Positions 11,890-23,682 are shown, counted from the stretch's first letter. The stretch: DNA of 39,779 bases from Comamonadaceae bacterium (GCA_021298995.1 JAJTGB010000001.1:1-39779); one strand, 5' to 3'. Notes: a model not told the origin generated them from the letters alone. Numbers and translations are program-made.

Positions 11890-12693
11890 TTAGCCTTTGA
11901 CAAAATCAGGCGTGGGAGGGCTTCCTGCAGACAGGGTGAGTACCTCATACCCAGTTTCAGTGACCAAAATGGTATGTTCCCACTGGGCTGAAAGGCTTCT
12001 GTCTTTGGTCACAATGGTCCAGCCATCGCCCATCTCCTTGATGTCGCGTTTGCCAGCGTTGATCATGGGCTCAATGGTGAAGGTCATGCCTGCCTTGAGT
12101 TCGTCCAAGGTGCCAGGCTTTCCATAATGTAAAACTTGGGGCTCTTCGTGGAAAACTCGGCCAATGCCATGACCACAAAACTCGCGAACAATGGAAAAGC
12201 CTAAGTTTTCGGCAAACTTTTGAATAGCCCAACCAATATCGCCAAGGCGGGCGCCAGGTTTGACCTGTTCAATGCCGTGCCACATGGCGTCGTAGGTGAC
12301 TGCGCAAAGTCGCTTGGCCGCAATGGAAGCGTCTCCCACGATGAACATGCGACTGGTGTCGCCATGCCAACCGTCTTTGATCACGGTGATGTCGATGTTG
12401 ACGATGTCGCCCTTTTTGAGCTGTTTTTCATTCGGAATGCCATGGCAAACCTGGTGATTGATGGAGGTGCAAATGGACTTGGGGTAGGGCGAATAACCTG
12501 GGGGTTGGTAGTTAAGGGGGGCAGGAATGGTGCCCTGAACTTGGACCATGAAGTCGTGGGCCAGTTTGTCAAGCTCATTGGTACTGACGCCCGGTTGTAC
12601 AAAGGGTGTTAAATAATCGAGTACTTCGGATGCAAGGCGTCCCGCCACACGCATGCCGTTGGCGCCATTGGCGTCTTTGAGGGTGATTGTCAT
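11890..12693 (-). CDS. map: Methionine aminopeptidase type I
   Basis: 267 aa; SINHQVCHGIP, GDIVNIDITVIKDGWHGDTSRMF, EFCGHGIGRVFHEEP, FTIEPMI. Confidence 0.97.
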   Translation of the reverse strand: MTITLKDANGANGMRVAGRLASEVLDYLTPFVQPGVSTNELDKLAHDFMVQVQGTIPAPLNYQPPGYSPYPKSICTSINHQVCHGIPNEKQLKKGDIVNIDITVIKDGWHGDTSRMFIVGDASIAAKRLCAVTYDAMWHGIEQVKPGARLGDIGWAIQKFAENLGFSIVREFCGHGIGRVFHEEPQVLHYGKPGTLDELKAGMTFTIEPMINAGKRDIKEMGDGWTIVTKDRSLSAQWEHTILVTETGYEVLTLSAGSPPTPDFVKG

Positions 12694-12824
12694 GGGGATA
12701 GATTATCCCATCCTGTAGCCAATTTTGCAGAACAGGACGCCGGCAGCGGTTAAAATAACAGCTCGTTCAGTGCCCCAGTCAGCGGTATTTGAGACACTTT
12801 TCACATTGCCCTCAAGGCCAGCCA

Positions 12825-15800
12825 GTGACCCTGCAAACTCTTATCTTGGAAGGCGGTAACGCCCTCAGTGAATTTCGCGTTCAGCAATTACTTCCGAGCT
12901 TGCAGGCGCATTGTCCTGAAATCAAGGGGCTCACAGGTCAGTATTTGCACTTGGTTGCAAGCCCCGATCGTCTGGACCAGGCACATCAAAATGTCTTAAA
13001 ACAGCTGCTTGCATATGGTGAGCCATTTGAAACTCAAGCATCCACAGATGCGCAAGCTTGCATTTTCATTTATGTGTCTCCCCGACTGGGCACTGTATCG
13101 CCATGGGCATCCAAGGCCACTGACATAGCGCACAACTGTGGTTTGAAGGTCAGGCGCATTGAGCGCTTGCTGGCCTACTCACTGCAGTTTAAAAATAGCA
13201 AAGTAGCAAAGTCTTTGTCAGCAGACTTGCGCTTGAAATTGTCAGACTTGTTGCATGACCGAATGACCGAGTCCGTTCTTGCCCAACGCGATGATGCTTT
13301 GGCGCTCTTTACCGAATTGCAAGCCCAAGCGCTATTGCATGTTGATGTGTTGCAGGGGGGCAGAGGCGCACTTGTCAAAGCCAATCAAGAATTTGGTTTG
13401 GCATTGGCAGAAGATGAAATTGATTATCTTTTAAGTTCTTTCAAGCAGCTTGGCAGAAATCCCAGCGATGTTGAATTGATGATGTTTGCACAAGCCAACA
13501 GCGAGCACTGCCGACACAAAATTTTCAATGCCCAATTCACCATTGATGGCCAAGATCAAGCACACAGCTTGTTTGGCATGATTCGACACACGCATCAGCA
13601 AAACCCTCAACATACCGTGGTGGCTTACTCCGACAACGCGTCCGTCATGGTGGGCCACCAAGTTGAACGTTTTGCGGCCAAGCAAGGGGGGGCTTATCAA
13701 AAAGAAAATGCCCTGCACCATGTCTTGATGAAGGTCGAAACACACAATCACCCCACGGCCATTTCGCCTTATCCTGGCGCCTCCACCGGGGCGGGTGGTG
13801 AGATTCGGGACGAAGGTGCAACAGGCCGAGGCTCTAAGCCTAAAGCCGGCTTGACAGGCTTCACGGTTTCAAAATTGTGGAATAGCCCGCATGGAAAACC
13901 AGAGCACATCGCCAGCCCTTTGCAAATCATGACAGAAGGGCCTTTGGGCGGTGCGGCATTCAACAATGAATTTGGTCGCCCCAATTTGTTGGGCTACTTT
14001 CGGGAATACGAGCAGGTGGTTGACGGTGTTCTGCGCGGCTACCACAAGCCCATCATGATCGCTGGTGGTTTGGGTGTGATTGACGACATTCAGACTCAAA
14101 AAATTCAATTTCCTGCTGGTACGCTTTTGGTTCAGTTGGGCGGTCCTGGCATGCTCATTGGCATGGGAGGCAGTGCTGCCAGTTCAATGGCTTCAGGCAC
14201 CAACGCGGCCAATTTGGACTTTGATTCTGTTCAGCGAGGCAACCCTGAAATAGAGAGGCGCGCTCAAGAGGTAATCAACCATTGTTGGGTCATGGGACTG
14301 GCCAATCCCATTTTGGCCATTCACGATGTGGGCGCGGGCGGCCTGTCAAATGCATTTCCAGAACTCACCAACGATGCAGGTCGGGGTGCGCGCTTTGATT
14401 TGCGTGCTGTGCCGCTTGAGGCTTCTGGCCTGTCACCCAAAGAAATTTGGTCCAACGAAAGTCAAGAGCGATATGTTTTGGCCATTGCGCCGGAGTCACT
14501 CGATCTGTTCAAGTCATTTTGCGATCGTGAGCGCTGCCCATTTGCAGTGGTTGGCGTTGCCACAGAAGAACGCCAATTGGTTTTAACTGACGACCAAGCG
14601 CTCGATTCAGAGTTGAAAAATCCGGTCAACATGCCGATGAATGTGTTGTTGGGAAAGCCACCCAAAATGCATCGCCAGGTTACTTCAGTTCAGCGCACCA
14701 CCAAGCCCATCAATCTGACCGGTGTGAGTTTGCAAGATGCCGTTGTGAGCGTTCTCAGCCACCCCACTGTGGCCTCTAAACGATTCTTGATCACCATCGG
14801 TGATCGCTCGGTAGGTGGTTTGACGCATCGCGATCAAATGGTGGGCCCATGGCAAGTTCCTGTTGCTGACTGTGCCGTGACTTTGGCTGACTATCGGGGC
14901 TTTCAAGGCGAAGCCATGAGCATGGGGGAGCGCACACCTTTGGCCAGCATCGATGCCGCAGCTTCAGGCCGCATGGCGGTGGCTGAGGCCATTACCAATT
15001 TATTGGCCGCGCCCATTGAGTTAGACCGCGTCAAACTCAGTGCCAATTGGATGGCTGCTTGCGGCGAACCTGGCGAAGACGCTGCGCTTTATGAAACCGT
15101 CAAGGCAGTGGGGCTTGAGTTGTGTCCTGCATTGGGTATTTCTATTCCTGTGGGCAAAGACAGCCTGTCGATGAAAACACAATGGACCGAAAACGGTGCT
15201 GTTCACAAGGTAACTTCTCCGGTGAGTCTGGTGGTGAGTGCATTTGCCAGCTTGCCAGATGTTCGCGGTACCTTGACGCCTCAGTTGAATGCCAGTGTGA
15301 CCGATTCCTCCCTGATTTTGATCGATCTGAGCAACGGCCAAAACCGCATGGGTGGCAGCATCTTGAGTCAGGTTTTGAACCAATCCGACGATTTGGTGCC
15401 TGATTTGGAGAAGCCTGAACACTTGGTCAATTTGGTCAAGGTGGTCAACTTACTTCGCCAGCAAGGCAAAATTTTGGCTTATCACGACCGAAGCGATGGT
15501 GGCTTGTTTAGCACTGTGGCAGAGATGTGTTTTGCGGGCCAAGTGGGGGTGGCGCTGAACCTCGACCTTTTGGTGACGGAAGGCGATGGCATTTCAGACA
15601 GCCGTGCTGAATATGGTGATGCCAAAAATTGGGCGCAGCAAATTAGCGCTAGGCGAGAGGAGTTAACGCTCAAAGCGCTTTTCAATGAAGAGCTGGGCGT
15701 TGTGATTCAAATTGCCACCGAAGATCGTGCAGAAGTGATGCAACTCTTGCGTGAGCATGGCCTTTCAAAGCATAGCCATGTGGTAGGCAAAACGCGACCT

Positions 15801-16817
15801 GTACATTCCGCCATTGACAAAGGCGTGGGGTCCTTGAGCATTTGGCGCGACACCCAAGAAATTTTCACAGCCAAGTTGGAAGACTTGCACCAAGTTTGGG
15901 ACAGCGTCAGTTGGAAAATTTGTCAACAGCGCGATAACGCAAGCTGTGCAGACATGGAGCATGCTAGCGTTGGTCGTTCCGACAATCCTGGTTTGCACGT
16001 TTCATTGTCTTTCAACCCAGAAGACAATGTGGCTGCGCCTTACTTGAATTTGACCCAACCGCGTGTGGCCATTTTGCGTGAGCAGGGTGTTAATTCGCAC
16101 GTTGAAATGGCTTACGCTTTCAATGAGGCAGGCTTTGAGTCACATGATGTTCACATGACAGATTTACAAACTGGGCGTGTGAGCTTGAAAGATTTTCAAG
16201 GCCTTGTCGCATGTGGTGGTTTCTCTTATGGCGACACTTTGGGCGCTGGTATTGGCTGGGCAAGAAGCATCACATTCAACCCTTTGTTAGCCGATGAATT
16301 CAAAGGCTATTTTGCTCGTACAGACACCTTTGGTTTAGGTGTTTGCAATGGTTGCCAGATGTTTGCTGAATTGGCCGACATCATTCCTGGTGCCGATCAT
16401 TGGCCACGCTTCACCACCAACCAAAGTGAGCGGTTTGAGGCGAGGCTTTCAATGGTTGAGGTCTTGCCATCGCCAAGCCTTTTCTTTGAAGGCATGGCTG
16501 GAAGCCGCATGCCCATTGCCGTTGCGCACGGTGAAGGCTTTGCCAATTTCAAGCATCGGGGGGCTGCAGAAAAAGTGATCAGTGCCATGCGCTTTGTCGA
16601 CAATGCTGGCCTGCCAACAGAACTTTACCCAGCCAACCCCAATGGCAGCTCTGGCGGCCTGACCGCTGTGACCACCGCCGATGGGCGCTTCACAGCCATG
16701 ATGCCGCACCCCGAGCGGGTCTTTCGAAATGTTCAGATGAGCTATACGCCTGACAATCTGTCGGCTTTCAGCCCTTGGCTCAGAATGTGGCAAAACGCAC
16801 GCCGCTGGCTCAAATAA
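12825..16817 (+). CDS. purL: Phosphoribosylformylglycinamidine synthase (large fused form); GTG start at 12825 preferred over the ORF-track TTG at 12789
   Basis: About 1330 aa; [51 protein letters not shown]-terminal GATase with [14 protein letters not shown]. Confidence 0.96.
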   Translation: MTLQTLILEGGNALSEFRVQQLLPSLQAHCPEIKGLTGQYLHLVASPDRLDQAHQNVLKQLLAYGEPFETQASTDAQACIFIYVSPRLGTVSPWASKATDIAHNCGLKVRRIERLLAYSLQFKNSKVAKSLSADLRLKLSDLLHDRMTESVLAQRDDALALFTELQAQALLHVDVLQGGRGALVKANQEFGLALAEDEIDYLLSSFKQLGRNPSDVELMMFAQANSEHCRHKIFNAQFTIDGQDQAHSLFGMIRHTHQQNPQHTVVAYSDNASVMVGHQVERFAAKQGGAYQKENALHHVLMKVETHNHPTAISPYPGASTGAGGEIRDEGATGRGSKPKAGLTGFTVSKLWNSPHGKPEHIASPLQIMTEGPLGGAAFNNEFGRPNLLGYFREYEQVVDGVLRGYHKPIMIAGGLGVIDDIQTQKIQFPAGTLLVQLGGPGMLIGMGGSAASSMASGTNAANLDFDSVQRGNPEIERRAQEVINHCWVMGLANPILAIHDVGAGGLSNAFPELTNDAGRGARFDLRAVPLEASGLSPKEIWSNESQERYVLAIAPESLDLFKSFCDRERCPFAVVGVATEERQLVLTDDQALDSELKNPVNMPMNVLLGKPPKMHRQVTSVQRTTKPINLTGVSLQDAVVSVLSHPTVASKRFLITIGDRSVGGLTHRDQMVGPWQVPVADCAVTLADYRGFQGEAMSMGERTPLASIDAAASGRMAVAEAITNLLAAPIELDRVKLSANWMAACGEPGEDAALYETVKAVGLELCPALGISIPVGKDSLSMKTQWTENGAVHKVTSPVSLVVSAFASLPDVRGTLTPQLNASVTDSSLILIDLSNGQNRMGGSILSQVLNQSDDLVPDLEKPEHLVNLVKVVNLLRQQGKILAYHDRSDGGLFSTVAEMCFAGQVGVALNLDLLVTEGDGISDSRAEYGDAKNWAQQISARREELTLKALFNEELGVVIQIATEDRAEVMQLLREHGLSKHSHVVGKTRPVHSAIDKGVGSLSIWRDTQEIFTAKLEDLHQVWDSVSWKICQQRDNASCADMEHASVGRSDNPGLHVSLSFNPEDNVAAPYLNLTQPRVAILREQGVNSHVEMAYAFNEAGFESHDVHMTDLQTGRVSLKDFQGLVACGGFSYGDTLGAGIGWARSITFNPLLADEFKGYFARTDTFGLGVCNGCQMFAELADIIPGADHWPRFTTNQSERFEARLSMVEVLPSPSLFFEGMAGSRMPIAVAHGEGFANFKHRGAAEKVISAMRFVDNAGLPTELYPANPNGSSGGLTAVTTADGRFTAMMPHPERVFRNVQMSYTPDNLSAFSPWLRMWQNARRWLK

Positions 16818-16818
16818 A

Positions 16819-16851
16819 AAAAGCACTTAGACTTGCAGTCTAAGTGCTTTT
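16819..16851. terminator. Intrinsic, probably bidirectional terminator between convergent purL and ppiC-like gene
   Basis: AAAAGCACTTAGACT-TGC-AGTCTAAGTGCTTTT: perfect 15-bp stem, 3-nt loop, A/T tracts on both sides. Confidence 0.9.
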
Positions 16852-16854
16852 AGA

Positions 16855-16872
16855 GTCCCATCAAAATGGGAC
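16855..16872. repeat. Second tandem hairpin in the same intergenic gap
   Basis: GTCCCAT-CAAA-ATGGGAC: perfect 7-bp stem, 4-nt loop. Confidence 0.6.
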
Positions 16873-16890
16873 GTTCAAGTGGCTGTGAAC

Positions 16891-17664
16891 TTATTTCACT
16901 TTGGCTTTTGCGCGCAAATCTTCTTGGAATTTACCTAGTTTGGTTTGCGTCAATTGCTGGGTGATTTGGGGTTTGACCTCGTCCAATTTGGGCAGCTGAG
17001 CTTCACGCACATCGTCTACCCGAATGATGTGAAAGCCGAACTGGCTTTTCACGGGCACATCGGTCATTTGGCCTTTTTCAAGCTTGACCATGGCATTGGA
17101 AAACTCTGGCACATAGCTGGCAGCACTGGCCCAATCTAAATCACCACCATTGGCACCAGAGCCTGGATCCTTAGATGCTTTTTTAGCCAAGTCTTCAAAC
17201 TTGCCACCTTTTTTCAGATCGGCAATGAGGGCTTTGGCTTCGTCTTCTTTTTCAACCAAGATATGGCGAGCACGGTATTCTTTGCCGCCATTGGCTGCCA
17301 CAAATTTGTCGTATTCAGCTTTGATTTCGGCATCTGTGACGGGGTTCTTCTTTTGGAAGTTGGCAAACAGCTCGCGAATCAACAGGCTTTGGCGCGCCAA
17401 TTCGAGTTGCGTTTTGTAGTCGTCGCTGGCTTCGAGGCCGCGTTTGCGAGCTTCTTGCACGAAGATTTCACGGGCAATGAGTTCTTCTTTGATTTGCGCC
17501 AAAATTTCAGGGGTGACAGGTCGGCCAGAGCGCTCAACTTGTTGTTTGAGGGCTTCTACGCGAGAGCTAGGGACGGGCTTGCCGTTCACAACTGCCAAAT
17601 TCTGCGCCATTGCAGACAAGCTCAATGCAGCGACCAAGCTCAAGGCCAATTTCGAAAGTTTCAT
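16891..17664 (-). CDS. Peptidylprolyl isomerase, parvulin/PpiC type, exported
   Basis: 257 aa; signal peptide MKLSKLALSLVAALSLSAMA; YRARHILVEKEDEAKALIADLKKGGKFEDLAKKASKDPGSGANGGDLDW, FGFHIIRVDD. Confidence 0.94.
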   Translation of the reverse strand: MKLSKLALSLVAALSLSAMAQNLAVVNGKPVPSSRVEALKQQVERSGRPVTPEILAQIKEELIAREIFVQEARKRGLEASDDYKTQLELARQSLLIRELFANFQKKNPVTDAEIKAEYDKFVAANGGKEYRARHILVEKEDEAKALIADLKKGGKFEDLAKKASKDPGSGANGGDLDWASAASYVPEFSNAMVKLEKGQMTDVPVKSQFGFHIIRVDDVREAQLPKLDEVKPQITQQLTQTKLGKFQEDLRAKAKVK

Positions 17665-17689
17665 CAGATTCCTCAGATTGCAATTAAAT

Positions 17690-17983
17690 TTAGTTAGATC
17701 GAAATTCTATCGCCAGAGCGTGAAGCCCATTGTCCAAGAATTCTTGAAGCGAATCATACACAAGGCGGTGACGCTGAACGCGATTGAGCTTTTCAAAATG
17801 ACCGGAGGCAATGACCACCCGGTAATGGCTGTTCAAGCCCAAATCATTGGCACCGGCATGGCCGGCGTGTTGGGCACTTTCATCGATGACCTCTAAAAAG
17901 CTAGGCTCAAAGCATCTTTGCAAAGTGGCCACCATGAGGGGTTGCCAAGAAGTATCGGGGGGAAGGGTATTTTGATCAGGCAT
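17690..17983 (-). CDS. BolA family protein
   Basis: 97 aa; LEVIDESAQHAGHAGA, HYRVVIASGHFEKLNRVQRHRLVYDSL. Confidence 0.9.
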   Translation of the reverse strand: MPDQNTLPPDTSWQPLMVATLQRCFEPSFLEVIDESAQHAGHAGANDLGLNSHYRVVIASGHFEKLNRVQRHRLVYDSLQEFLDNGLHALAIEFRSN

Positions 17984-17992
17984 GGCGTAGGC

Positions 17993-18550
17993 TTATTGAA
18001 CAGGTTCATCATCCGTGGCTTTTTCGGCAGGCGGCACATGCTTGGCAATGTAAAAACCGGTTCCGACAATGAAGATCAAGGGAAAAATGTAACCCCATAT
18101 TTTGAAATTCACCCAATCTTCGGTGCTGAAGTAGTAGGCCACATACGCGTTCAATGCTGACATGAATATGCAATAAAGGATCCATGCCGTGCTCAAAGTT
18201 TGCCAATTGGCATCAGGCAGGTTGACCTGACTGCCCAACATGGTTTTTAAGAAATTTTTCTTGAACAAAAACTGAGCAACAAACAAACCCAAGGCCATGC
18301 ACCCGTAAAGCAGGGTTGGTTTGAATTTGATAAATCGATCATCGTGCAAAACCAGAGTCAAGGTGCCAAAGACCAAAATCAAAGCCAAGGTGACCTTTTG
18401 AAGGGTGGCCAATTTGCCATCAAGGCGATACAACAAAAGGCTTTGCACCACAGTGGCGGCCATGAGTACGGCAGTGGCCTCATAAATGCTGGCGAATTTG
18501 TAGGCTGCAAAAAACAGCAGTATGGGAAAAAGGTCGAGCGCAATTTTCAT
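17993..18550 (-). CDS. yciB: Inner-membrane septation protein A (YciB/IspZ family)
   Basis: 185 aa; [58 protein letters not shown]. Confidence 0.93.
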   Translation of the reverse strand: MKIALDLFPILLFFAAYKFASIYEATAVLMAATVVQSLLLYRLDGKLATLQKVTLALILVFGTLTLVLHDDRFIKFKPTLLYGCMALGLFVAQFLFKKNFLKTMLGSQVNLPDANWQTLSTAWILYCIFMSALNAYVAYYFSTEDWVNFKIWGYIFPLIFIVGTGFYIAKHVPPAEKATDDEPVQ

Positions 18551-18551
18551 C

Positions 18552-18965
18552 TTAGCTTTTCTGAAAATTCAAAGAAGCAGAGTTCATGCAGTAACGAAGA
18601 CCCGTCGGCTCAGGACCATCCTCAAAAACATGGCCCAAGTGAGCACCACATTGAGCGCAAACACTCTCAACTCGCACCATGCCATGACTGCGATCTACTT
18701 TTTGGGCGATGGCATCGGGCTCAGCTGATTGGTAAAAAGAGGGCCAGCCGCAACCAGCGTCAAATTTGGTGCTTGAATCAAAAAGCTTGGCGTCGCAGCA
18801 GACACAGTTGTACTGGCCATGCTCCCAGTGGGTTTCGTATTTGCCAGAATAGGGGCGCTCAGTGGCGGCACGGCGCGTCACTTCAAAAGCCAGAGGCTCT
18901 GCATTTTTGGCAATTAACCAAGCTCGCCATTCGGCGTCTGTTTGCGGTAATTTGGTTTGAGACAT
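18552..18965 (-). CDS. msrB: Peptide-methionine (R)-S-oxide reductase
   Basis: 137 aa; zinc CxxC pairs (CVCC, CAQC), [35 protein letters not shown]. Confidence 0.96.
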   Translation of the reverse strand: MSQTKLPQTDAEWRAWLIAKNAEPLAFEVTRRAATERPYSGKYETHWEHGQYNCVCCDAKLFDSSTKFDAGCGWPSFYQSAEPDAIAQKVDRSHGMVRVESVCAQCGAHLGHVFEDGPEPTGLRYCMNSASLNFQKS

Positions 18966-19019
18966 GTTGAAAGTCTAACGCCTGTCAGGGTTAAAAATGG
19001 CCGGAAAGTTGATTTTGGC

Positions 19020-20507
19020 TTAGGAAGAACAACTGATTTCAATGTGGGCAGCCCAATCGGGCGGCAAGTTGGCATAGTGGTCAAATTGCATTTGTTCGTC
19101 AAAGGGCGCTTGCAGCAATTGGAACAAGGTTTCGACTTCTGAATGATCGCCTAACTTTGACTTTTGAATAGCAGCCTCTGCCAAATGATTGCGCAGCACA
19201 TATTTGGGGTTGATGGAAAGCATTTGCTTTATCGCAGCTTCTGAGGGCGCGCTTTGCAGACGAGACAAATAACGGTTTCGCCAAACCACCCAAGCCGATT
19301 GATCAATGAACAAATCTGCGACCGCTTGCCATTCAATGCTGGAGGCCTCGGTTTTGACTGCCGCATGGCTTAATTTCCGCCAGAAAATAGAAAAGTCGAC
19401 TTGCTCCTTGGCAAGCATTTCCAATCCATCATTGAGCAGCGATTGATCGTCAAGCGCATGGGTAGGATCCGCTTGCACTTCTAAGCCCAATTTCCCCAAA
19501 AAGCATTGGCCCCAACTTTGGGTGAAAACTGTCTTGTAGGTTTCAAGTGCCTTCACCGCCAGATCTTGATCGTCAATGAGCGGCATCAATGCTTGAGCAA
19601 GGCAGAATAAATTCCAGTAAGCCACTTGGGCTTGCTGTCCATAGGCATACCTTCCCTGATGGTCTGAATGGTTGCAGATGTGTTGGGGATTGAAACCATC
19701 CAAAAATTGAAAGGGGCCATAGTCAAGCGTCAAGCCCAAAATACTCATGTTGTCGGTGTTCATCACACCATGGCAGAAACCAACCGATTGCCATTGAGCA
19801 ATTAACTTGGCTGTGCGAGCGGTGACATGCGCCAGTAACTCTGCGTAAGGGTTGGAAGTGGAAAATTTTTCGTTGTTGAAATGATGCTCAATGACGAAGT
19901 CTGCCAATTGTCTCAAGTGAGTAGGGCCTGAAGGTGATGACTCATTGGCAAAATGTTCGAAGTGACCAAACCGAATGAAACTTGGTGCAGTTCGGGTGAC
20001 GATGGACGCAGTTTCTAGCTCTTCTCGCAACACAGGCTTGGGCGAACTGGTCAGGCAAAGCGCCCTGGTGGTGGGAATGCCAAGTCCAGCCATGGCTTCA
20101 CTGCAAAGGTATTCTCGAATGCTGGAGCGCAATACGGCGCGACCGTCGCCCATTCGGGAAAACGGCGTTTTACCGGCACCTTTGAGTTGGATCTCTACCG
20201 GGCCCCGATGGCTTTCATATTCACCCAAACACAGAGCACGTCCGTCGCCCAATTGACCAGCCCAATGACCAAACTGATGGCCACTGTAGACACTGGCCTG
20301 AGCTTGCATGCCTTCCCACAGACCATTGCCACTAAAAACAGCCAAACCATCTGGATTTTCGAGCCACTCTGTAGGCAAACCTAAGTCTTGACTCAGTTTG
20401 AAATTGCGGCAAACCCAACTAGGCTCCGGCACCGGGGTGGGCAAGACCTGGGCAGAGAAGGCTGGCCCCAATGCGGTGAATCGATTAATCCATGTCATAA
20501 ACTGCAT
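19020..20507 (-). CDS. selO: SelO/YdiU family protein adenylyltransferase (start may be internal Met MTWINRF at 20498)
   Basis: 495 aa; YSGHQFGHWAGQLGDGRA, LKGAGKTPFSRMGDGRAVLRSSIREYLCSEAMAGLGIPTTRAL, VGFCHGVMNTDNMSILGLTLDYGPF; C-terminus ISCSS. Confidence 0.94.
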   Translation of the reverse strand: MQFMTWINRFTALGPAFSAQVLPTPVPEPSWVCRNFKLSQDLGLPTEWLENPDGLAVFSGNGLWEGMQAQASVYSGHQFGHWAGQLGDGRALCLGEYESHRGPVEIQLKGAGKTPFSRMGDGRAVLRSSIREYLCSEAMAGLGIPTTRALCLTSSPKPVLREELETASIVTRTAPSFIRFGHFEHFANESSPSGPTHLRQLADFVIEHHFNNEKFSTSNPYAELLAHVTARTAKLIAQWQSVGFCHGVMNTDNMSILGLTLDYGPFQFLDGFNPQHICNHSDHQGRYAYGQQAQVAYWNLFCLAQALMPLIDDQDLAVKALETYKTVFTQSWGQCFLGKLGLEVQADPTHALDDQSLLNDGLEMLAKEQVDFSIFWRKLSHAAVKTEASSIEWQAVADLFIDQSAWVVWRNRYLSRLQSAPSEAAIKQMLSINPKYVLRNHLAEAAIQKSKLGDHSEVETLFQLLQAPFDEQMQFDHYANLPPDWAAHIEISCSS

Positions 20508-20609
20508 TGTCTACGGGATTGGATGAACCCGTGGTGACACAGGTTAAGGGCTTGACCCTGACCAGTCGTGCTAAAAAGCGGTTTTCGCAGTTAATTGATT
20601 GAGGTGTCT

Positions 20610-22238
20610 ATGTTTGGACTGATGCAACAGCATTCATTGCTGATTTCTTCTTTGATTGAGTTTGCCAACAGGCACCATGGTGATGGCGAGGTTGTGTCTA
20701 AGCGTGTTGAGGGTGATCTTCATCGCTACACATGGGCAGATGTTGCCAACCGGTCGCGTCAAATGGCCAATGCGCTAGATGGCCTCGGTCTTGAGCAAGG
20801 CCAACGCGTTGCCACCTTGGCTTGGAATGGTTACAGGCACTTAGAGCTTTATTTTGGTGTCAGTGGATCAGGCCGCGTTTTGCACACTCTAAATCCGAGG
20901 TTGCATCCTGACCAAGTGGTCTGGATTGCCAATCACGCTGAAGACCAAGTTCTTTTTTTCGACATGACATTTTTGCCATTGGTGCAAGCAGTTCATGCCA
21001 GGTGCTCCACCGTCCAACATTGGGTGGCCATGTGCGATGAAGACAAATTGCCCAAAGAAAGTGGTATTCCAAATTTGATCAGTTATGAATCGCTCATAGG
21101 ATCTCACTCAAACCAGTATGTTTGGCCAGATTTGGACGAAAACACGGCTTCTAGCATGTGTTACACCAGTGGCACCACAGGCAACCCCAAAGCTGCTTTG
21201 TACAGCCACCGTTCCACCATGTTGCATGCTTATGCGGCCGCTTTGCCCGATGTGATGTGCATCTCCGCGAAAGATGCCATCTTGCCTGTCGTTCCCATGT
21301 TTCACGTCAATGCATGGGGCATTCCTTACAGTGCGGCCATGACGGGTGCCAAACTGGTATTTCCTGGCCCCGCACTAGACGGCAAGTCTGTCTATGAACT
21401 GATCGAAGCGGAAGGAGTGACATTTGCGGCAGGTGTTCCAACTGTTTGGCAAATGCTTTTAAGCCATATGAAACCAAATGCTTTGAAGTTCTCATCCTTA
21501 AAGCGCACTGTGATTGGCGGATCGGCTTGCCCGCCCGCCATGATTGACGCCTTCCGTGAGTCTTTTGGCGTTGATGTTTTGCATGCATGGGGCATGACTG
21601 AAATGAGTCCTCTGGGTACGCTGTGTACTTTGAAAAACAAGCACTTGAATTTGCCCGACGATGCGCAAATGAAGTTGCGACTCAAGCAGGGACGTTGCAT
21701 CTTTGGCGTCGATATGAAAATTGTGAACGATGCAGGCGAGACATTGCCCCACGATGGCAAAACATACGGAGACTTGTTGGTCAAAGGCCCCTGGATCATT
21801 CGAGAGTATTACAAGCAAGAGGGTGAATCTCCCTTGGTGGATGGTTGGTTTCCCACGGGCGATGTGGCCACCATCGACGAAGATGGCTTCATGCAAATCA
21901 CCGATCGCAGCAAAGATGTCATCAAGTCAGGCGGCGAATGGATCAGCTCGATTGACATTGAAAACATTGCCATGGCGCACCCCGATGTGATGATGGCGGC
22001 TTGCATTGGCATGCCTCATCCTAAGTGGGATGAGCGGCCGGTGGTGTGCGTGGTGAAAAAGCCGGGCGCCGAATTCACATCGCTTGACCTGTTGAAATTT
22101 TACGAAGGTAAAACAGCCAAGTGGCAAATTCCTGACGATGTCATTTTTGTCGATGCTATTCCCTTAGGCGCCACAGGGAAAATGCTTAAAACCAAATTAC
22201 GGGAGCAGTTGGCAGAATACAAACTCCCAAGTGCCTGA
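20610..22238 (+). CDS. Acyl-CoA ligase (AMP-binding), AlkK/DmdB-like medium-chain fatty-acid ligase subgroup
   Basis: [25 protein letters not shown]-binding motif, [36 protein letters not shown]; start Met [15 protein letters not shown]. Confidence 0.92.
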   Translation: MFGLMQQHSLLISSLIEFANRHHGDGEVVSKRVEGDLHRYTWADVANRSRQMANALDGLGLEQGQRVATLAWNGYRHLELYFGVSGSGRVLHTLNPRLHPDQVVWIANHAEDQVLFFDMTFLPLVQAVHARCSTVQHWVAMCDEDKLPKESGIPNLISYESLIGSHSNQYVWPDLDENTASSMCYTSGTTGNPKAALYSHRSTMLHAYAAALPDVMCISAKDAILPVVPMFHVNAWGIPYSAAMTGAKLVFPGPALDGKSVYELIEAEGVTFAAGVPTVWQMLLSHMKPNALKFSSLKRTVIGGSACPPAMIDAFRESFGVDVLHAWGMTEMSPLGTLCTLKNKHLNLPDDAQMKLRLKQGRCIFGVDMKIVNDAGETLPHDGKTYGDLLVKGPWIIREYYKQEGESPLVDGWFPTGDVATIDEDGFMQITDRSKDVIKSGGEWISSIDIENIAMAHPDVMMAACIGMPHPKWDERPVVCVVKKPGAEFTSLDLLKFYEGKTAKWQIPDDVIFVDAIPLGATGKMLKTKLREQLAEYKLPSA

Positions 22239-22387
22239 GTTGTTGTATTTTCTGGGGGTTTTTACGCATTTAAAAGCTTGTTCTTAGTCGCTTGTGCGAT
22301 ATGTCATAGGGCAAACCCCGACCGTCATTTCTCGCAAAACAGTTACGCTGACACCGTTACATTTTTTCATAACTGTTGGAGCTAAAT

Positions 22388-23623
22388 ATGAAATTCGCAG
22401 TGCGTTCTATTGTTGTTGCCTCATTGGCCTTGTCGGCTCTTGGTGCTTTTGCTCAAAAGGGCGAAACAGTCAAGATTGCTTGGATCGATCCACTTTCAGG
22501 CCTGATGGCCCCAGTTGGAAATAACCAACTTAAGAGTTTTCAATTTTTTGCAGAGAAGTACAGCAAGCTGAACCCAGCCGGTGTGAAATTTGAAGTGGTT
22601 GGTTTTGACAACAAACTCAGCCCTGCAGAAAGCTTGAACGTCTTGAAGGCCGCTACCGACCAAGGTATTCGCTACATCACTCAAGGCAATGGCTCAGGCG
22701 TGGCTGGTGCATTGATTGAAGCTGTGAGCAAATACAACGAACGCAACCCTGGCAAAGAAATTATTTTCTTGAATCACTCTGCCGTTGATCCAGATTTCAC
22801 AAACAGCAAGTGCAACTATTGGCACTTCCGTTTTGATGCAGACACTTCCATGAAGATGGAAGCCCTGACCACCTTCATGAAAGACCGCCCAGAAACCAAA
22901 AAGGTGTTCTTGCTGAACCAGAACTACTCACACGGCCACCAAGTTGCCAAGTTCTTCAAAGAAGGCATTTCTCGCAAGCGTCCCGACATTCAAATCGTGG
23001 GTGAAGATTTGCACCCATTGGCCCAAGTTCGCGATTTCGCACCCTACATCGCCAAAATCAAGGCATCTGGTGCAGATTCTGTGGTCACGGGCAACTGGGG
23101 CTCTGACCTGGCCTTGTTGGTCAAAGCCGCCAACGAAGGTGGCTACACCGGCAACTTCTACACTTACTACACTGGCGTCACAGGCACACCTACCGCTTTG
23201 GGCAAATCCGGTGAAGGCCGTGTCTTCCAAATTGCATACGGCCACTACAAAATGGGCGGTCAGATGGACAAATGGCAAGACGAATTCAAAGCCAAATTCA
23301 ATGACGACTTTTACACAGGTTCTGTCCACAGCATCTTTGCTGTTTTAGGCGATGCCATGGCCAAGGCCAAATCAACTGACCCAGTCAAAGTGGCCGCTGC
23401 CATGGAAGGCTTGACCACCAAGAGCGTCTTCAACGGCGAAGTTCAAATGCGCAAATCTGACCACCAGCTGCAGCAGCCTTTGTACCTCACGGTTTGGAGC
23501 AAGGTTGATAAAAAGTACAACTACAGTGTTGAAAACACTGGCATGACTTTGATCCCTGTCAAAGAGTTCCCATCCTACGTTTCAAGCACGCCCACCAGCT
23601 GCCAAATGAAGCGTCCAGGCTAA
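22388..23623 (+). CDS. HAAT (Liv-type) ABC transporter substrate-binding protein
   Basis: Signal peptide MKFAVRSIVVASLALSALGAFAQ; WIDPLSGLMAPVGNNQLKSFQFFAEKYS type 1 periplasmic-binding fold blocks. Confidence 0.92.
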   Translation: MKFAVRSIVVASLALSALGAFAQKGETVKIAWIDPLSGLMAPVGNNQLKSFQFFAEKYSKLNPAGVKFEVVGFDNKLSPAESLNVLKAATDQGIRYITQGNGSGVAGALIEAVSKYNERNPGKEIIFLNHSAVDPDFTNSKCNYWHFRFDADTSMKMEALTTFMKDRPETKKVFLLNQNYSHGHQVAKFFKEGISRKRPDIQIVGEDLHPLAQVRDFAPYIAKIKASGADSVVTGNWGSDLALLVKAANEGGYTGNFYTYYTGVTGTPTALGKSGEGRVFQIAYGHYKMGGQMDKWQDEFKAKFNDDFYTGSVHSIFAVLGDAMAKAKSTDPVKVAAAMEGLTTKSVFNGEVQMRKSDHQLQQPLYLTVWSKVDKKYNYSVENTGMTLIPVKEFPSYVSSTPTSCQMKRPG

Positions 23624-23641
23624 TTTGAGTGAGTCTTTAGT

Positions 23642-23682
23642 AGGGCCCGCTCCTCATGGGGTTGGGCCCTTCTTGTTTTTTT
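23642..23682 (+). terminator. Intrinsic terminator/attenuator between the SBP gene and livH
   Basis: AGGGCCC (23642-23648) ... GGGCCCT (23664-23670) followed by TCTTGTTTTTTT. Confidence 0.75.
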
